NCBI GenBank assembly: GCA_025991245.1
Contig: BQMJ01000009.1
Span: 1 to 64,000 of the forward strand
DNA from: Galdieria partita
Lineage: Eukaryota; Rhodophyta; Bangiophyceae; Galdieriales; Galdieriaceae
Direction of reading: 5' to 3'
Length of the DNA stretch: 64,000 bases
Shown here: one piece after another, positions 45,166 through 56,065 of the stretch
Numbering within the stretch: the first letter of the stretch is position 1
Layout: every line of letters starts with the position of its first letter
The notes under the pieces: model-generated
Databases searched by the model: none
Seen by the model: only the letters and a program-made list of their open reading frames with translations
What the model was told of the DNA's origin: nothing
Translations under genes and position numbers: made by a program

Positions 45166-48100
45166 TTAATATACGATACCTTTTGCCCATACGGCCACAT
45201 TTTGAATATCTTTATCAGGACTCTTCGAACACTGGTCGATCATCTGCTGAATCCAAGGCAACTGCTTCAACGTGGGACGCAAACTTTCCAAAGCAGATGC
45301 AATATCTCCAACCACACCAACAACTGCAGCAATTAACTTTTCGGTGCAACATAATTTGTCTTGGATAACACGTTCACAGAACTGAAGTATCCATTCTGAG
45401 TGTCTTCCAGAAATAATAAGGTCTTGCCTAAGCATAGCAAAATGAGTTCCATATCCAAAAATATCATTCGGTCATTGCCAACCTATTATCCGTTTTCAAC
45501 CCCTGAATAATGGAAGTGCATGTTTGCAAAATGCTCTCCCGAAGTTCCAAGATCCAGTCTTGAGTATCAAAGTCATCCTCAGTTACATGCACAGCCAACG
45601 ATGCTTGAGCTGCCTATTCAATCCAAGGGAATATATGAACAAAATGGGTAAAAATATATTCAATAATACATACTTGCTGTAATATTGGCATAACATGCGA
45701 GAAATAACGCTCAAATTTTCCACTTATCGCCAAAGCAATATCACCAAAGCATGTGATGATGGGAGGCTTCACTGTTCGGTCCAGTTCTGGACTACTCAAG
45801 GCACCTAATAAATACATGACGATATCATCGGCATAAGGAAGGATTCCAAGTTCTAATGAGCGACAGATATCACTGACTACACCTACAGCCACTTTACAAA
45901 GGTCCACCTAAGTAAATGTTAGACAAGCCTTTGTCTTATTATCAATAGCAGAAATAAATTACCTGATCCCAATTTCGAAGAGAAACACTCAAAAATGGAG
46001 CAAAGTGAGACATGTACTTGTTGAAATCTTCTCCTAGAGCATCTGCCAAACTTCCTATAGCTAAAAGAGCGTCTTCATGTTCCGAAGAAGAAGAACCAGA
46101 AGATAAAACAAATAAAAATGCCTGCATCATTCGATCACTATATTCGGCTACATCATGTCGAAGACGTTGTATGATCGCTTGTAATGAGGCACATATAAGA
46201 CCTTGAGTTTCTGCTTGTTCGTTTCTTGCTTCGGTGTTATTCGCTTCCATTTGAAAAGTTGCCTCCAATCTACTTAAGAGGAGAGGTATACTCTAAACAT
46301 TTCACACATTGTTATAGACCAAAAAATGAACGGGGGATAAGCACGTGCCTGAAATATCAAGCTTTGACAGCTGATGGAAACGGAATGCACGAGAGATGCA
46401 AATGCCTCATAACTTGAAACTTGAAGATGATGTTCAGACGCATCTTCTCTTGCAGCAGCATGAAAGAGACTGGACATAATTTTCTCAACATAAATATCTA
46501 GTTCATTATTTAACTTGTCATGGTCCTCTTCAAACGACTCTGCAATATTTAAAAAGATCCACGCTGCATTCGATGCTACTCTTGGTTCGTCTCTTTCTAA
46601 AGCCTATATATCATCATTTCAGCAACTCTGAAAAGTAACCAAACCTTCATCTTACATTGAATGCTGCTTCTGTCAACGGTTGAAGATATCGTTTCGTTGC
46701 TTCTTTACTAAGAGAACAAACTCTTCCAAGAGTCCAAGCAGAGGTGTCGCGAACAATTACATTTGAGTCTCTCGTCAAAAGATTAAGCAAAATAGGAACA
46801 GCTTCAGTAACTAAGGGCTCCAATCCTTGTGGCGAAGGTCCATCCGGTTCCAAAATGCAACCAAATGCCTTTAACTTGTCAATGACAAACATTCTTTCAG
46901 GACAATAAATACTTACCAAAGTTGCAGCTTCTCTTGAACGCCAATCACTGTCATTTCCAATATGTTCTTGTACAAATTGAATGACAAAGGGAACCACAGC
47001 ATCTTTACTAGCTTGAGCAACCAGGGTAAGACATGTACCTGAAGCAGTAGCTCTGTTCCAACTATCTTCATCTTGTTCTTCTTCTTGCAATAAAAGACAA
47101 CGCAATAAAACTGGACACAGATAAGGCAATGCCTGGACAATATAGTTCTGAAGCAAAGTTTCTCCAGTCAATGAAACTAAACGAGTCAAACAAAGAAACG
47201 TACCATTGAGGAACTCTTTTTATTCAATTCTTCGGCTTCCTGATTTCGATAAATTTCTTCTTCTGAAATAGTCGTCCAAAACTCGATTGCTTGTAAAGCT
47301 ACACTTTCGACATCATTAGTAATGGCATTCACAGTTAATTGGAACAAAATATTCATATAAGCATCCAAATGCGAATAATAGTATTCTGCAATCTTTTGAA
47401 GACTTAGCTAGTGAATATAAACGTAACTTAGATTACTTACCTTTACAAAACATTCAAATGCGACCATTCTTATACGTTCATCTGAGACAGAGGCAACTTT
47501 ACACACTGTATTCATAATATACGTTCTTTCTGTTTCACTTTCAAAGTTAGCCTTTGCAAAATCGATAGCATTGACTAAAGCAGATATGGCAGCAAAGCGT
47601 ATGTTGGACTTTTCTTCTGGTTCTTCTATTCCTCTTACAACTGCAGTTAAAATTTGACTGCTTCTTTGACTAAGAATGTCCATTTCTCCATTTTGAGCAG
47701 CAGTTTCGCACATATATCCTAGAGTCATGATGCTCGATTCTCTAAGTTCATCACTCGAATTCTGGTTGACTACATAACCCAATAAACTTTCAACAAGCTC
47801 ATTCCATAAACCTAACGGCAACTCAATGAGAGCTAAAGCAGCAATTACTTGTGCAGCTGTATGTCTTGCCTCTTGTACCTCTGAGGCAAGAGTTTGCAAT
47901 AACAAAGCCTTCACTTTATTTCTAGACTCATTATCTTCTACTGCGGCCCATCGTTTGGCCAGTTCTTCTCTTCTTATAATGGAGCGTGCATCAAATTTGT
48001 TTTTCAAGACAAGACCAGCTAACTGTCTCACAGGAGGAGGTTTATTTTGGTTCGCTAACTCTGCTGCTAAACTAGCCGCAAAAGTAGGAAAGTTGTTTTC

Positions 48101-48187
48101 TTCGAGCTGCTTCAAGCTTTGTTCCGCTTCATATCTCAAATGGAAGTCTGCTGACTGGGCGTTGAGCAAAAGTTGAGTCACGTCCAT
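45166..48187 (-). CDS. KPNB1: Importin subunit beta-1
   Basis: Nine exons: 48,187-47,441; 47,392-47,204; 47,147-46,917; 46,868-46,656; 46,603-46,349; 46,292-45,963; 45,907-45,674; 45,613-45,483; 45,427-45,166. They encode 863 residues (human 876), with introns of 48-60 bp. It is an all-HEAT-repeat protein. Conserved pieces are RQLAGLVLKN, AIEFWTTISEEE, WNRATASGTCL, AFGCILE, VRDTSAWTLGRVC, EPRVASNAAW, SVKP-like TVKPPIITCFGDIALAI and a VVGDIASAL C-terminal helix. It carries NLS cargo with importin-alpha through the pore and binds Ran-GTP. The intron at 46,348-46,293 fits best as GC-AG, since a GT site two to four bases away breaks the frame. Confidence 0.92.
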
Positions 48188-49337
48188 ATCTATTAGACTA
48201 GTGATTGGTTTGAAAAGTAGAATAGAATACCCGAGTGCTGCTTTCACGGATAAATAAGTCAACAAATTTAAACAATATTGAATAACTTTGGGTTGTCGCG
48301 GCAATACCCCGCAAAAGCGTCGAGCAATTCAATGAGTGTAATGTTTTCTGATTTTGCCTCCAGATTTCGAACATGCTATGGCTACAAATCATCATAAGAG
48401 CAATGATATTTGGATTTTTTTCAGAGACAAGATAACAAGTTTTGCTGAATTTCGGTAGAAAGTATTCAAATCATATAATTGAAAATTTAAGGACATGATG
48501 AGAAGTTTAGGGATCCATTCTTTGTTCACTTTGGTTGGAAGAAGAATATCGTTTCGTTCATTTTCATTTCACATAGTGAACAAACCGATCATGGATACTA
48601 GTTTTTGAGTCATCACTTCTAGGAACACTAGAATGGGAAACGAGTTGCTTCTTAATTATGAGTCTTCAATATGAACATTCCATTATATTCAAAATCTATT
48701 CCTGGTGCAGCAAAGACAAATGATTGTGAATAAAGGAGTCACTTGTCTAGGTCGGAAGTAGCTATATTAGCATTTGTAGAATACTGGGATAAATATTTCC
48801 GAATCCTGTCAGTATGAAACCAACTCTAAAGTACAAGAAAAGACTGCTAGACTCTTACTAAAATTAAAAAAAGTTGAAACTTGTCATAGTTTTATTCGTT
48901 TTTCTACTTTCCTTGGGGGGGTAGCAGGACTATTCTATCTTCAAAATGTACAGGCAACGTTTTCCAAGTGGATGATATATAGTTATGGGAGATATGACTT
49001 ACAACACAAGAGATGAATTTCGTATGGTCAGCACAGCTAAAAGAGAATCTTCCTAAAACTATAATGAAAGGAAAACGACTCTACTGAGAGTGAAACGACG
49101 GTAAATTTTCAAAGATAGAAGCAATCCACCATTCGTTGGTTCTTTGGCCAACGCATTCAAACGAGATTGAATTGGACAATTTTTAGGACAACTCTCAACC
49201 AAAGATTTCCTAAGAAATGACGTACCACTGACTATTGTAAGAGCTTTAAAAGAACAGTAAAGCTCACCAATGAAACATCATTTCGTTAATTAGCATAATA
49301 TTTTACAACCTTCTCCACATATCTAAAGAAACAACAT
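48188..49337. other. Intergenic spacer, 1.15 kb
   Basis: The largest gap in the core region, between the divergent importin-beta and secreted protein B genes. It includes a G7 run near 48,915. No open frame with a recognisable motif and no RNA gene was seen. Confidence 0.45.
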
Positions 49338-49827
49338 ATGAAGTCATTTGGAATTGCCGTAGTTTTCTTAAGCTTTGTGATTGCATCATATGCAGCAGTT
49401 GTATCAGAAATGGCATCCAACGAATTCTTGAGAGGAGGTTATTCTTCTTCTACTTCCAAGGAATGCTGTGTTACCACTTGTACGTAAAAGTTTGCTTCAT
49501 CGAATCTAGCTTATAAGAGAGTATATCTGAATAGGTCAATATGCTGAACTTTGTCCTACTTCTCAACCAACCTATAGTCAAGCTCCATCCTACCCTCAAC
49601 CTCCATCCTACAGCCAATCGTCTTCTTATGGTCAATCAAGCTATCGCCTTTTGAATGCAGAAGAGAATCAACTCGTCAGCAGAGGAGGTTATGCCCCAAA
49701 TAATCAATGCATTTTAGTGCCTATTGAATGCTGTACTGATTGTGAGTGAACAATCAATTATGTTAAAATATAGTTTCATATCGTTTCTTACCTAGGTAAA
49801 CAATGTTACGCTGCATGGAGTTCCTAA
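49338..49827 (+). CDS. Secreted RGGY/CC-C modular protein, copy B
   Basis: Exons 49,338-49,479, 49,535-49,741 and 49,796-49,827 give 126 residues (introns 55 and 54 bp). A signal peptide (MKSFGIAVVFLSFVIASYAA) is followed by FLRGGY, ECCVTTC, QYAELC, a Tyr/Pro/Ser/Gln spacer (SYPQPPSYSQSSSYGQSSY), LVSRGGYAPNNQC, VPIECCTDC and KQCYAAWSS. Both introns are phase 1 and split the third Cys codon of each CC-C motif, exactly as in copy A. The spacer differs from copy A (no QTQQ repeats), while signal peptide, RGGY and Cys positions are kept. It is probably an extracellular or wall structural protein. Confidence 0.82.
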
Positions 49828-50038
49828 ATAACACGTTACGTGCAAAGGACATATATCAATGGATGTGTGTTCTTTAGTGAATAAAACTTGTTTGTTCAAT
49901 TTCATTTCGTAACAATTAATTCCAATGACTTTATTATAAGTAGTCATATCGTAGATTTCCATAACAGTGAGAATACACACATCTACTCTCAACACAGTTC
50001 TACATATCATTCCAAAAACCACGAACAATTATGAGTCC

Positions 50039-51322
50039 TTACGATAGCTTATCAAGCAATTCTTGAATGTTCAAACACATATTCTTAATAGATTCCTCAT
50101 TTAGTTGATACTTCATTCTGCTTCCTATCAGTTCACCTTTAGTCATCGAACAAAATGGAATACCACAATCAGTTGAAGCCATTCCAGTGACACCAAAGTT
50201 GCGCATCAGTAAAGATGAAGATTGCGAAAACATTTCACATAGTTTGTCTTCCTCTTGTGTATCATCAGGCAGTGGATGATAGAATATCTGACTGAAATGT
50301 TGTGCAACCTAGATAAACGGTAACAAAAATAATGAATATCCATCTGTATCCACAGAATATTTCGACAACATACCTTGGCAAGGTGTGTATTTAAATCTTT
50401 AATCACACTCTTCACAGCATTTGTAGGAGTAAAAACATTTGAAAAAGGTTTCCAAGGCTCATTCTTTTGCGAATCAACATTATTCCAGACAATGCCTAAT
50501 ATCTTTGCATTCCCATTTCTTGACTCTTGTAAACCATAAAATTCTTCTAAAAAGCTTGATACTCTGCGAAAGTCTATATACGAAGGCATCAATGGAATGA
50601 CTACTTTATCTGCAAAACAAAGGGCAATTTGAGTATAACCACTGAAAGTCAGGTCTCCGTCTGTGTCTATGAATACCTTGCAACAGGAAGAAGAATAGTT
50701 AAAGAAACTTCCATGCAAACCTTCAAACATACCTTCCAAGAAATGGAATCTTTGTGAAGAGAATCTTTCAAAGTTGCAACAATTCTTTCTTTTCCATCTT
50801 CGTCAAACACCAATTGCTCTTTGGACCCTCCACCAACAGTTAAGAACAGATTGGACGGAATGTAGGTGTTGATTTCGGAAACTTGTAACATATACTTTTC
50901 TGGTTCAATATTTCCAGCATTCGCACTACTTCCTTTAGGTGGAGGAGAGTGTAGGTAAAAGCTTGACTCGCGTTTCTTGGAGTTTGCGCTGGAGGAAGGT
51001 TTGGCTACACCTTGTGCTGCCTCTTCTAAAAGAATACTAGTGGAATACTTTTCCGCAAGTTCTTCCAATCCATTCAAGTTTTTACTTTCGTAGACATCAC
51101 CACCCAATAAAAGTCGAGAGATATCGCCAATGACAGTCATATCCATAACAAACACCCTTTCCTGGGGATGGTGCTTTGCATATTGACAAGCCGTATGAAA
51201 AAGAAGAACGGTCTATTAAATAACAAGTTAACTAAACATCCAACAAATAGGAAATATACTTCAAGTACCTTTCCACAGCCGCCTTTGTGGTTAGCAAAAA
51301 CGTCAACACTTTCCAAAGTCAT
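50039..51322 (-). CDS. ParA/MinD-family ATPase, nuclear-encoded
   Basis: Exons 51,322-51,269, 51,212-50,733, 50,676-50,374 and 50,308-50,039 give 368 residues (introns 56, 56 and 65 bp). The deviant Walker A HKGGCGKT is rebuilt across the first intron. VFVMDMT and, later, VFIDTDGDLTFSGY fit the switch I and Walker A-prime/B strands of SIMIBI ATPases, and VIPLMPSYIDFRR the switch II region. A Ser/Pro/Lys-rich insert lies near residues 90-120. It lacks an obvious C-terminal amphipathic helix of MinD type, and the motif differs from plastid MinD and from NUBP/Nbp35. There is no clear transit peptide. The cargo is unknown; it may position a protein or organelle component, or be of bacterial origin. 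Confidence 0.75.
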
Positions 51323-51468
51323 TGAAATTCCAATTTGACCCGCCAAATCTTATGTTTGACTGTCTCTTGGTGAGAGTTTTGATGGCAAACTGACGAAGGA
51401 ATGGAGGATTGAAACTATACATATTCATATCACATATATATATTTATATACAATACGAGTAGAATTGT
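51323..51468. promoter_or_regulatory. 146-bp bidirectional promoter region
   Basis: Lies between the ParA-like (minus) and CcmA (plus) start codons. It holds a long TA-rich run (CACATATATATATTTATATA, 51,431-51,450) about 20-40 bp upstream of the CcmA ATG. Confidence 0.5.
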
Positions 51469-52086
51469 ATGAAGGGTTCTTTCTATACACCCTTAGTTGT
51501 CCACGGGAGGGCACTTTGTTACTCCCCTGCTCAACGAGATCTTCTTATTGACAGGCTTCACCTATCTCTTCCACCTGGTAGTGCTTGTATTATTCAAGGT
51601 GCCAATGCCTCTGGTAAATCGACTTTTCTACGTGACCTTTTGAATTTGGGTGAACATGTTAGTGGTTGGCTACAGAGAAATAGCGGTATTCATTATTTAG
51701 GAGAAAACGACAAGGATAGCTTTCGACAAGATCTAACACTATATGGTTGTTTGAAGTTATTTTGTCGCAAAGCTGGTATGCCTTATCAAGAAGTATCTTG
51801 GGCTTTACGGGCAGTCAATCTTATTCACGTCCACGATCAGAAGTATTCTCTTCTTTCACAAGGTCAAAGGAAACGTGCCTCATTGGCTAGATTGCTCGTT
51901 GTTCCTCGTGCTTTATGGTTATTGGATGAGCCGACTTTAGCTTTAGATACCAATTCTTTGACTATTTTGGAACAGATAATTCACTTCCATCGTATGCAAG
52001 GAGGATGTGTAGTTGCAGCTACTCATACTCATATTGATATACCTGATTCTACTCGCATACGCCTAGGAGACCTGGATACTTTATAA
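51469..52086 (+). CDS. ccmA: CcmA haem-exporter-type ABC ATPase
   Basis: A single exon of 205 residues, the length of bacterial CcmA. Walker A is GANASGKST, the signature is LSQGQRKRASLARLL, Walker B is LWLLDEPTLALD, and the switch histidine is in AATHTH. It is the ATPase of the CcmABCDE system that prepares haem for cytochrome c maturation (system I), expected at the mitochondrial inner membrane with CcmB and CcmC. No long transit peptide is visible; the N-terminus MKGSFYTPLVV is short. The gene has moved to the nucleus in this lineage, while ccmB and ccmC usually remain in mitochondria. No intron is present. Confidence 0.87.
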   Translation: MKGSFYTPLVVHGRALCYSPAQRDLLIDRLHLSLPPGSACIIQGANASGKSTFLRDLLNLGEHVSGWLQRNSGIHYLGENDKDSFRQDLTLYGCLKLFCRKAGMPYQEVSWALRAVNLIHVHDQKYSLLSQGQRKRASLARLLVVPRALWLLDEPTLALDTNSLTILEQIIHFHRMQGGCVVAATHTHIDIPDSTRIRLGDLDTL

Positions 52087-52749
52087 TAGGAAAATCTCTT
52101 ATATTGTTGAAAGAATACACTTTGTATAGAGCATTTCGTTTTGAAAAGTATTTGTTACCATTCAGTGGAAACTGTTTTTATTGGCCATTTTATTGTTATG
52201 GATATAAGAGAACTTTTGGATTTCTTTTATATCGTCGAATGGCCATAAATGAATATGTCAGTTACAATCCCCAGAGATAGGAATGAGTTTATCTCTGTGG
52301 TTCATGCGCTTGACAACATTTTTTACAAAAGATAGTAATATCATATCATTATCTCAAATATTTTGGGAAATGGAATTCAATTGATTATCAAAAGTAAAAT
52401 CTTTTGCAAGAGGATTTTACATATCTTATCACAGCCTTTTCTTGCAGACAAAAACTACACACTTCATGCCATGGTTGGTGAAAGCTCAAATGTCCAACTA
52501 CTCATAGAACTGTATCATAAGCATAATCCTATTCTGAGTACTGTAAAGAAACTTTCATGTCTTTCGTTATGAAACTAATTGGACAATCAAGGACTTACTC
52601 TACTGAATCCTCCATTTCCTGAAAACATGGAATGTCCCTTATAAAGTACTCGTATTCTCACTTTTGGAGAGATTGTAACAATTCAACAGAATTCTTCTCT
52701 CATAAATAACGTCACTTTCATCTTCACAAAATAACAACGACGCTCCTAT
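52087..52749. other. Convergent intergenic spacer
   Basis: 663 bp between the ends of ccmA and NAE1. A short open frame (52,363-52,572) has no motif. It presumably contains both polyadenylation regions. No RNA gene was recognised. Confidence 0.45.
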
Positions 52750-54554
52750 CTATGTATGTGTACACAATGAAATAGTAGTTGAAGTTGACTGGCCACCGTT
52801 AAATATAAACCAACCACTAAGGGGTCTAAACTGTTTGGTCACCAGTTTCACAATCTCTTGTGCAGCAACTCCACCAGTTAAAGCTGCAATGCTATGCAAT
52901 TCTGAACCTCCATAACGACATATTTCTCTTAAGTAGTCATCCAATCTTTCAGTTCTTGTAATATCACAACTTTCACACCATTTTTCAGCCAAATGAACGA
53001 CGTGAACAAAATCTTCTTCATAATCTAATAGAGATGGCTCTTTAGAGATCAAACTGCCATTCATGACTTGGCCTGGAAAACGCCCTTGTTCATGATGAAA
53101 TTGTAAACATGAACGAAATGCAATATAAAAGTAAACATCTTCTTCATTCCTTTCCAAACAACCATTCAAAGCATCTTTCAAAACTGTATTATTTCCAAAC
53201 TCGTCTTGTATAGAACAGTATCTCATCACCTAAGCAAATATTCAAACAACATCTTAAAGTCAAAACAAAAAACATACAGCAATTGATCTAATATTCCGGC
53301 AAAACTCGAAAACTTCTGAAAGGGCAACAAAGTTTTCCTCTAAACCAACTTGCTTACATATATATTCAACACGTTGATGAATGATCCGATGTTCTTTCTC
53401 TGCTCGTTTCTTGTATACTCTTTGTAATCCAACAAAGGATTCCGTATCAGATATCATATCGGGTACTGAACTAGAGAATTCATTCATTTATAGTCCATGA
53501 AAAGAAAAATATATCTCAGCTTACCCTTTCAAAGGTAACTTTCCTTGTCCTTCTTCCATCACATATTGTTTGACAGCAGCAACTAAAATCCAAAATTTCA
53601 GATTCCGATCCTTTCGATCTACTTGTTGCTGAATGCTTTCCATTTCAGTCTTCGAGTCCTTCAAAATACTTTCAAGAGACTCATTTGGTTCTGCCAAAGA
53701 CTTCATCCAAATAAAATGACAGTGCTTCAAGGCTTCCATAAAGTTCTCTTCAGTTGGTGTTCTCATCCAACTTTTTAACAAAGAACGAATAACTTCCTGA
53801 TCTTCCCGAGTTTCTGGTCGACGACCTTGATGCGATTCCATAAAGGCTTTAAAGGCTTTAACTAGAATAACTGCATATGGAACCAGGGAATGATTGGCAT
53901 CATCTAAACTCTCCAAAGGAAAGTTGTTACAATATAGTTCGAGCTCTTCAAAAGGTTCCGATAATCGCAACTCCTGTGCAACCATCTCTTCTCTTGCATC
54001 CCATACACAATGTTCTGGAATAGCTACTCTCACCAAACCCAACAGTCCACAAGAAACTGCATACACAAAGGGAATTTGTTGGCGCCAACAAAACTCCGAA
54101 GTTTTCAATAACACTTGTTCGTCAAGACTGCAGCAAACAAATACTGGAAGCAAATTATCTTCTGGTTGATACTCTTTTAAGAAATAATCTATGGATACTG
54201 TTTGACTGAATCCCAGCACTTCGTCGTTTAGCTCTTGTAACAAACGTTGAGTCGTATCTGCACGAAACTTGCGATTGAATACTGCATCTTGATCCACAAA
54301 AAAGTTCCTTCCTAAATCTTTCCAACTTGTTTCCTTATCGTCGATCACTACAAAGCTTCCCACTCCAGGAAGGATCAAGTTCTTCAAAGTTTCTGTTCCG
54401 GTTGCTGAAGCATCAAATAAATAGATGGAACAGTTCTTTAGAGCTGTTTGACCATGTTCACCCCAAAACCTGTAGAAATAAGTTGTCAAAACAACTTTCA
54501 GTAAAAACCCAAAACAACTTACCTTATTTGACGATCATATCTTTCGGCCATCAT
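52750..54554 (-). CDS. NAE1: NEDD8-activating enzyme E1 regulatory subunit
   Basis: Exons 54,554-54,523, 54,469-53,525, 53,470-53,278 and 53,229-52,750 give 549 residues (human 534; introns 53, 54 and 48 bp). The start MMAERYDRQIRFWGEHGQTA is rebuilt across intron 1. ASATGTETLKNLILPGVGSF is the adenylation-fold hallmark of APPBP1/AXR1. Further matches are FWILVAAVKQYV, EGQGKLPLKGSVPDM and HSIAALTGGVAAQEIVKLVT. It pairs with UBA3 to activate NEDD8 for cullin-RING ligases. Like all regulatory subunits it has no catalytic Cys loop. Two ATGs stand in tandem at the start. Confidence 0.93.
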
Positions 54555-54609
54555 TCTATCGGATGTCCTCTTCAAAGGATTTTGGGGCGTTTGAGTTGGC
54601 TTATCAAAT
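54555..54609. promoter_or_regulatory. 55-bp bidirectional promoter region
   Basis: Only 55 bp lie between the ATGs of NAE1 (minus) and SAM50 (plus). Transcripts of the two genes must start within this gap or inside the neighbour's coding sequence. Confidence 0.5.
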
Positions 54610-56025
54610 ATGTCATCTTCACCTTTTGAAGACTCTTCATCTACAGAAGAAAGTAAACTTGAAGAATTATTTCAATCCAAGTTAAAGATTGGATCCTTAA
54701 AAATAAGAGGATATCGAAGAACCAATCCGTCCTTTTTGCATTCCTTAGTTGTACCTTGCTTAGGCGGTGAGAACTTTCGAGAGGTTGTTAATCAACTAAA
54801 GACCACAAACAATTTCATTGAAAATGAAATATTTTAGGTTATTGAGAATTTGTCGATTGCTGTAGAACGTCTTCGTGAGTTGGATATATTCAAAGGAGTG
54901 GACGTATTTTTGGACGAGTCTTCGGTACCTGATCAGACCGATGTTTTGGTGACAGTTTCAGAAAAGGGACGTTTACAACTTCGATTGGGAACGACTGTAG
55001 AAAGAGAAGGATTCGAAACTGGCTTAGAAACGTGTGCAACTTTAAGAAATATCTTTGGAAAGGCGGAGAGATTGCGGTTGGAAGCTGGTACAGAAGGAAC
55101 AGATTTGGGTCGAGGATATGGAATAGCTGAATTTTACAAACCGCATGCTTTTGGATGTGATACTTTCTTTTCGGCCTATCTGAATCGACAATATTTCAAC
55201 GAGAAACAGCGATCCCATAATGAAGTCAGTCGCGGTTTTGTGGCTTCATTTGGATTTCCACAATCATGGGGAATCTTTTCATATGAGGGTGCGTGGAGAG
55301 AAATCAGCGTAACCGAACCCTCAGCTTCTTCAACTATCCGAGAAGAAGCTGGTTTCTCATTCAAGTCTTCTATCAAACATTCTTATGAGATAGACTCAAG
55401 AGATAATATTCAAGCACCTATTGAAGGAAAGTTACTGAATATTCATACCGAGTTGGCTGGATTGGGTGGCAATGTTCGATACATTCGACAACAACTGGAA
55501 TCTCAACTACATATTCCTATTGCAGATACTGAAGCTTCTTGGGGAATTGCCTGTAGGCTGGGTTATTTATATACTCCAAAGAGTTATTCATCAACTGTTT
55601 TGGATCGATTTTACTTGGGAGGACCTAACAGTTTTAGAGGCTTTCAAACTCGAGGAGTCGGACCCTATGAAAAGGATGATCCTTTGGGAGGAGAACTCTT
55701 CTATTCTATATTCAGTTCTCTAAGTATTCCACTTCCAGTAAAAGGAGTTTTGGGTAATATATTTAGACCTAAAGCTCATATTTTTGCTACTATTGGAGAC
55801 ATATCTTCTGTGAAGGAATCCCAAACTCTATTAGGTCAAGTGTTTACAAGACAACTTCCTTGGAAGAACTTGTTTGAAACTACAAGGATATCAATAGGTT
55901 TAGGTATAGTTGCTGATACTCAGTTGGGACGTTTGGAAGTTAACTATTGTCATGTGTTACGTCGAACGCAAGGCGATCGCATTCACTCTGGAATTCAGTT
56001 TGGCATTTCTAAAAGTTTTGGTTAA
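54610..56025 (+). CDS. SAM50: SAM50/Omp85 outer-membrane assembly protein
   Basis: Exons 54,610-54,783 and 54,838-56,025 (54-bp intron; the donor could also be three bases later) give 453 residues. The acidic N-terminus leads into one POTRA domain (IGSLKIRGYRRTNPSFL, then IENLSIAVERLRELDIFKGV). The rest is a beta-barrel ending with a C-terminal strand (SGIQFGISKSFG). The Omp85 hallmark GGPNSFRGFQTRGVGP is at about 308-323. The size, single POTRA and lack of a plastid transit peptide favour mitochondrial SAM50 over Toc75. It inserts beta-barrel proteins into the outer membrane. Confidence 0.88.
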
Positions 56026-56065
56026 AGTTGTAAATGTTTTATGAAAATAAATCCGAGTCATAAGA

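Noticed and set aside
52363-52572. Small plus-strand frame between ccmA and NAE1
   Set aside because: No motif, and it lies in a convergent 3-prime region.
55176-55376. Antisense frame within SAM50
   Set aside because: Shadow of the real gene; codon bias of the sense frame produces it.
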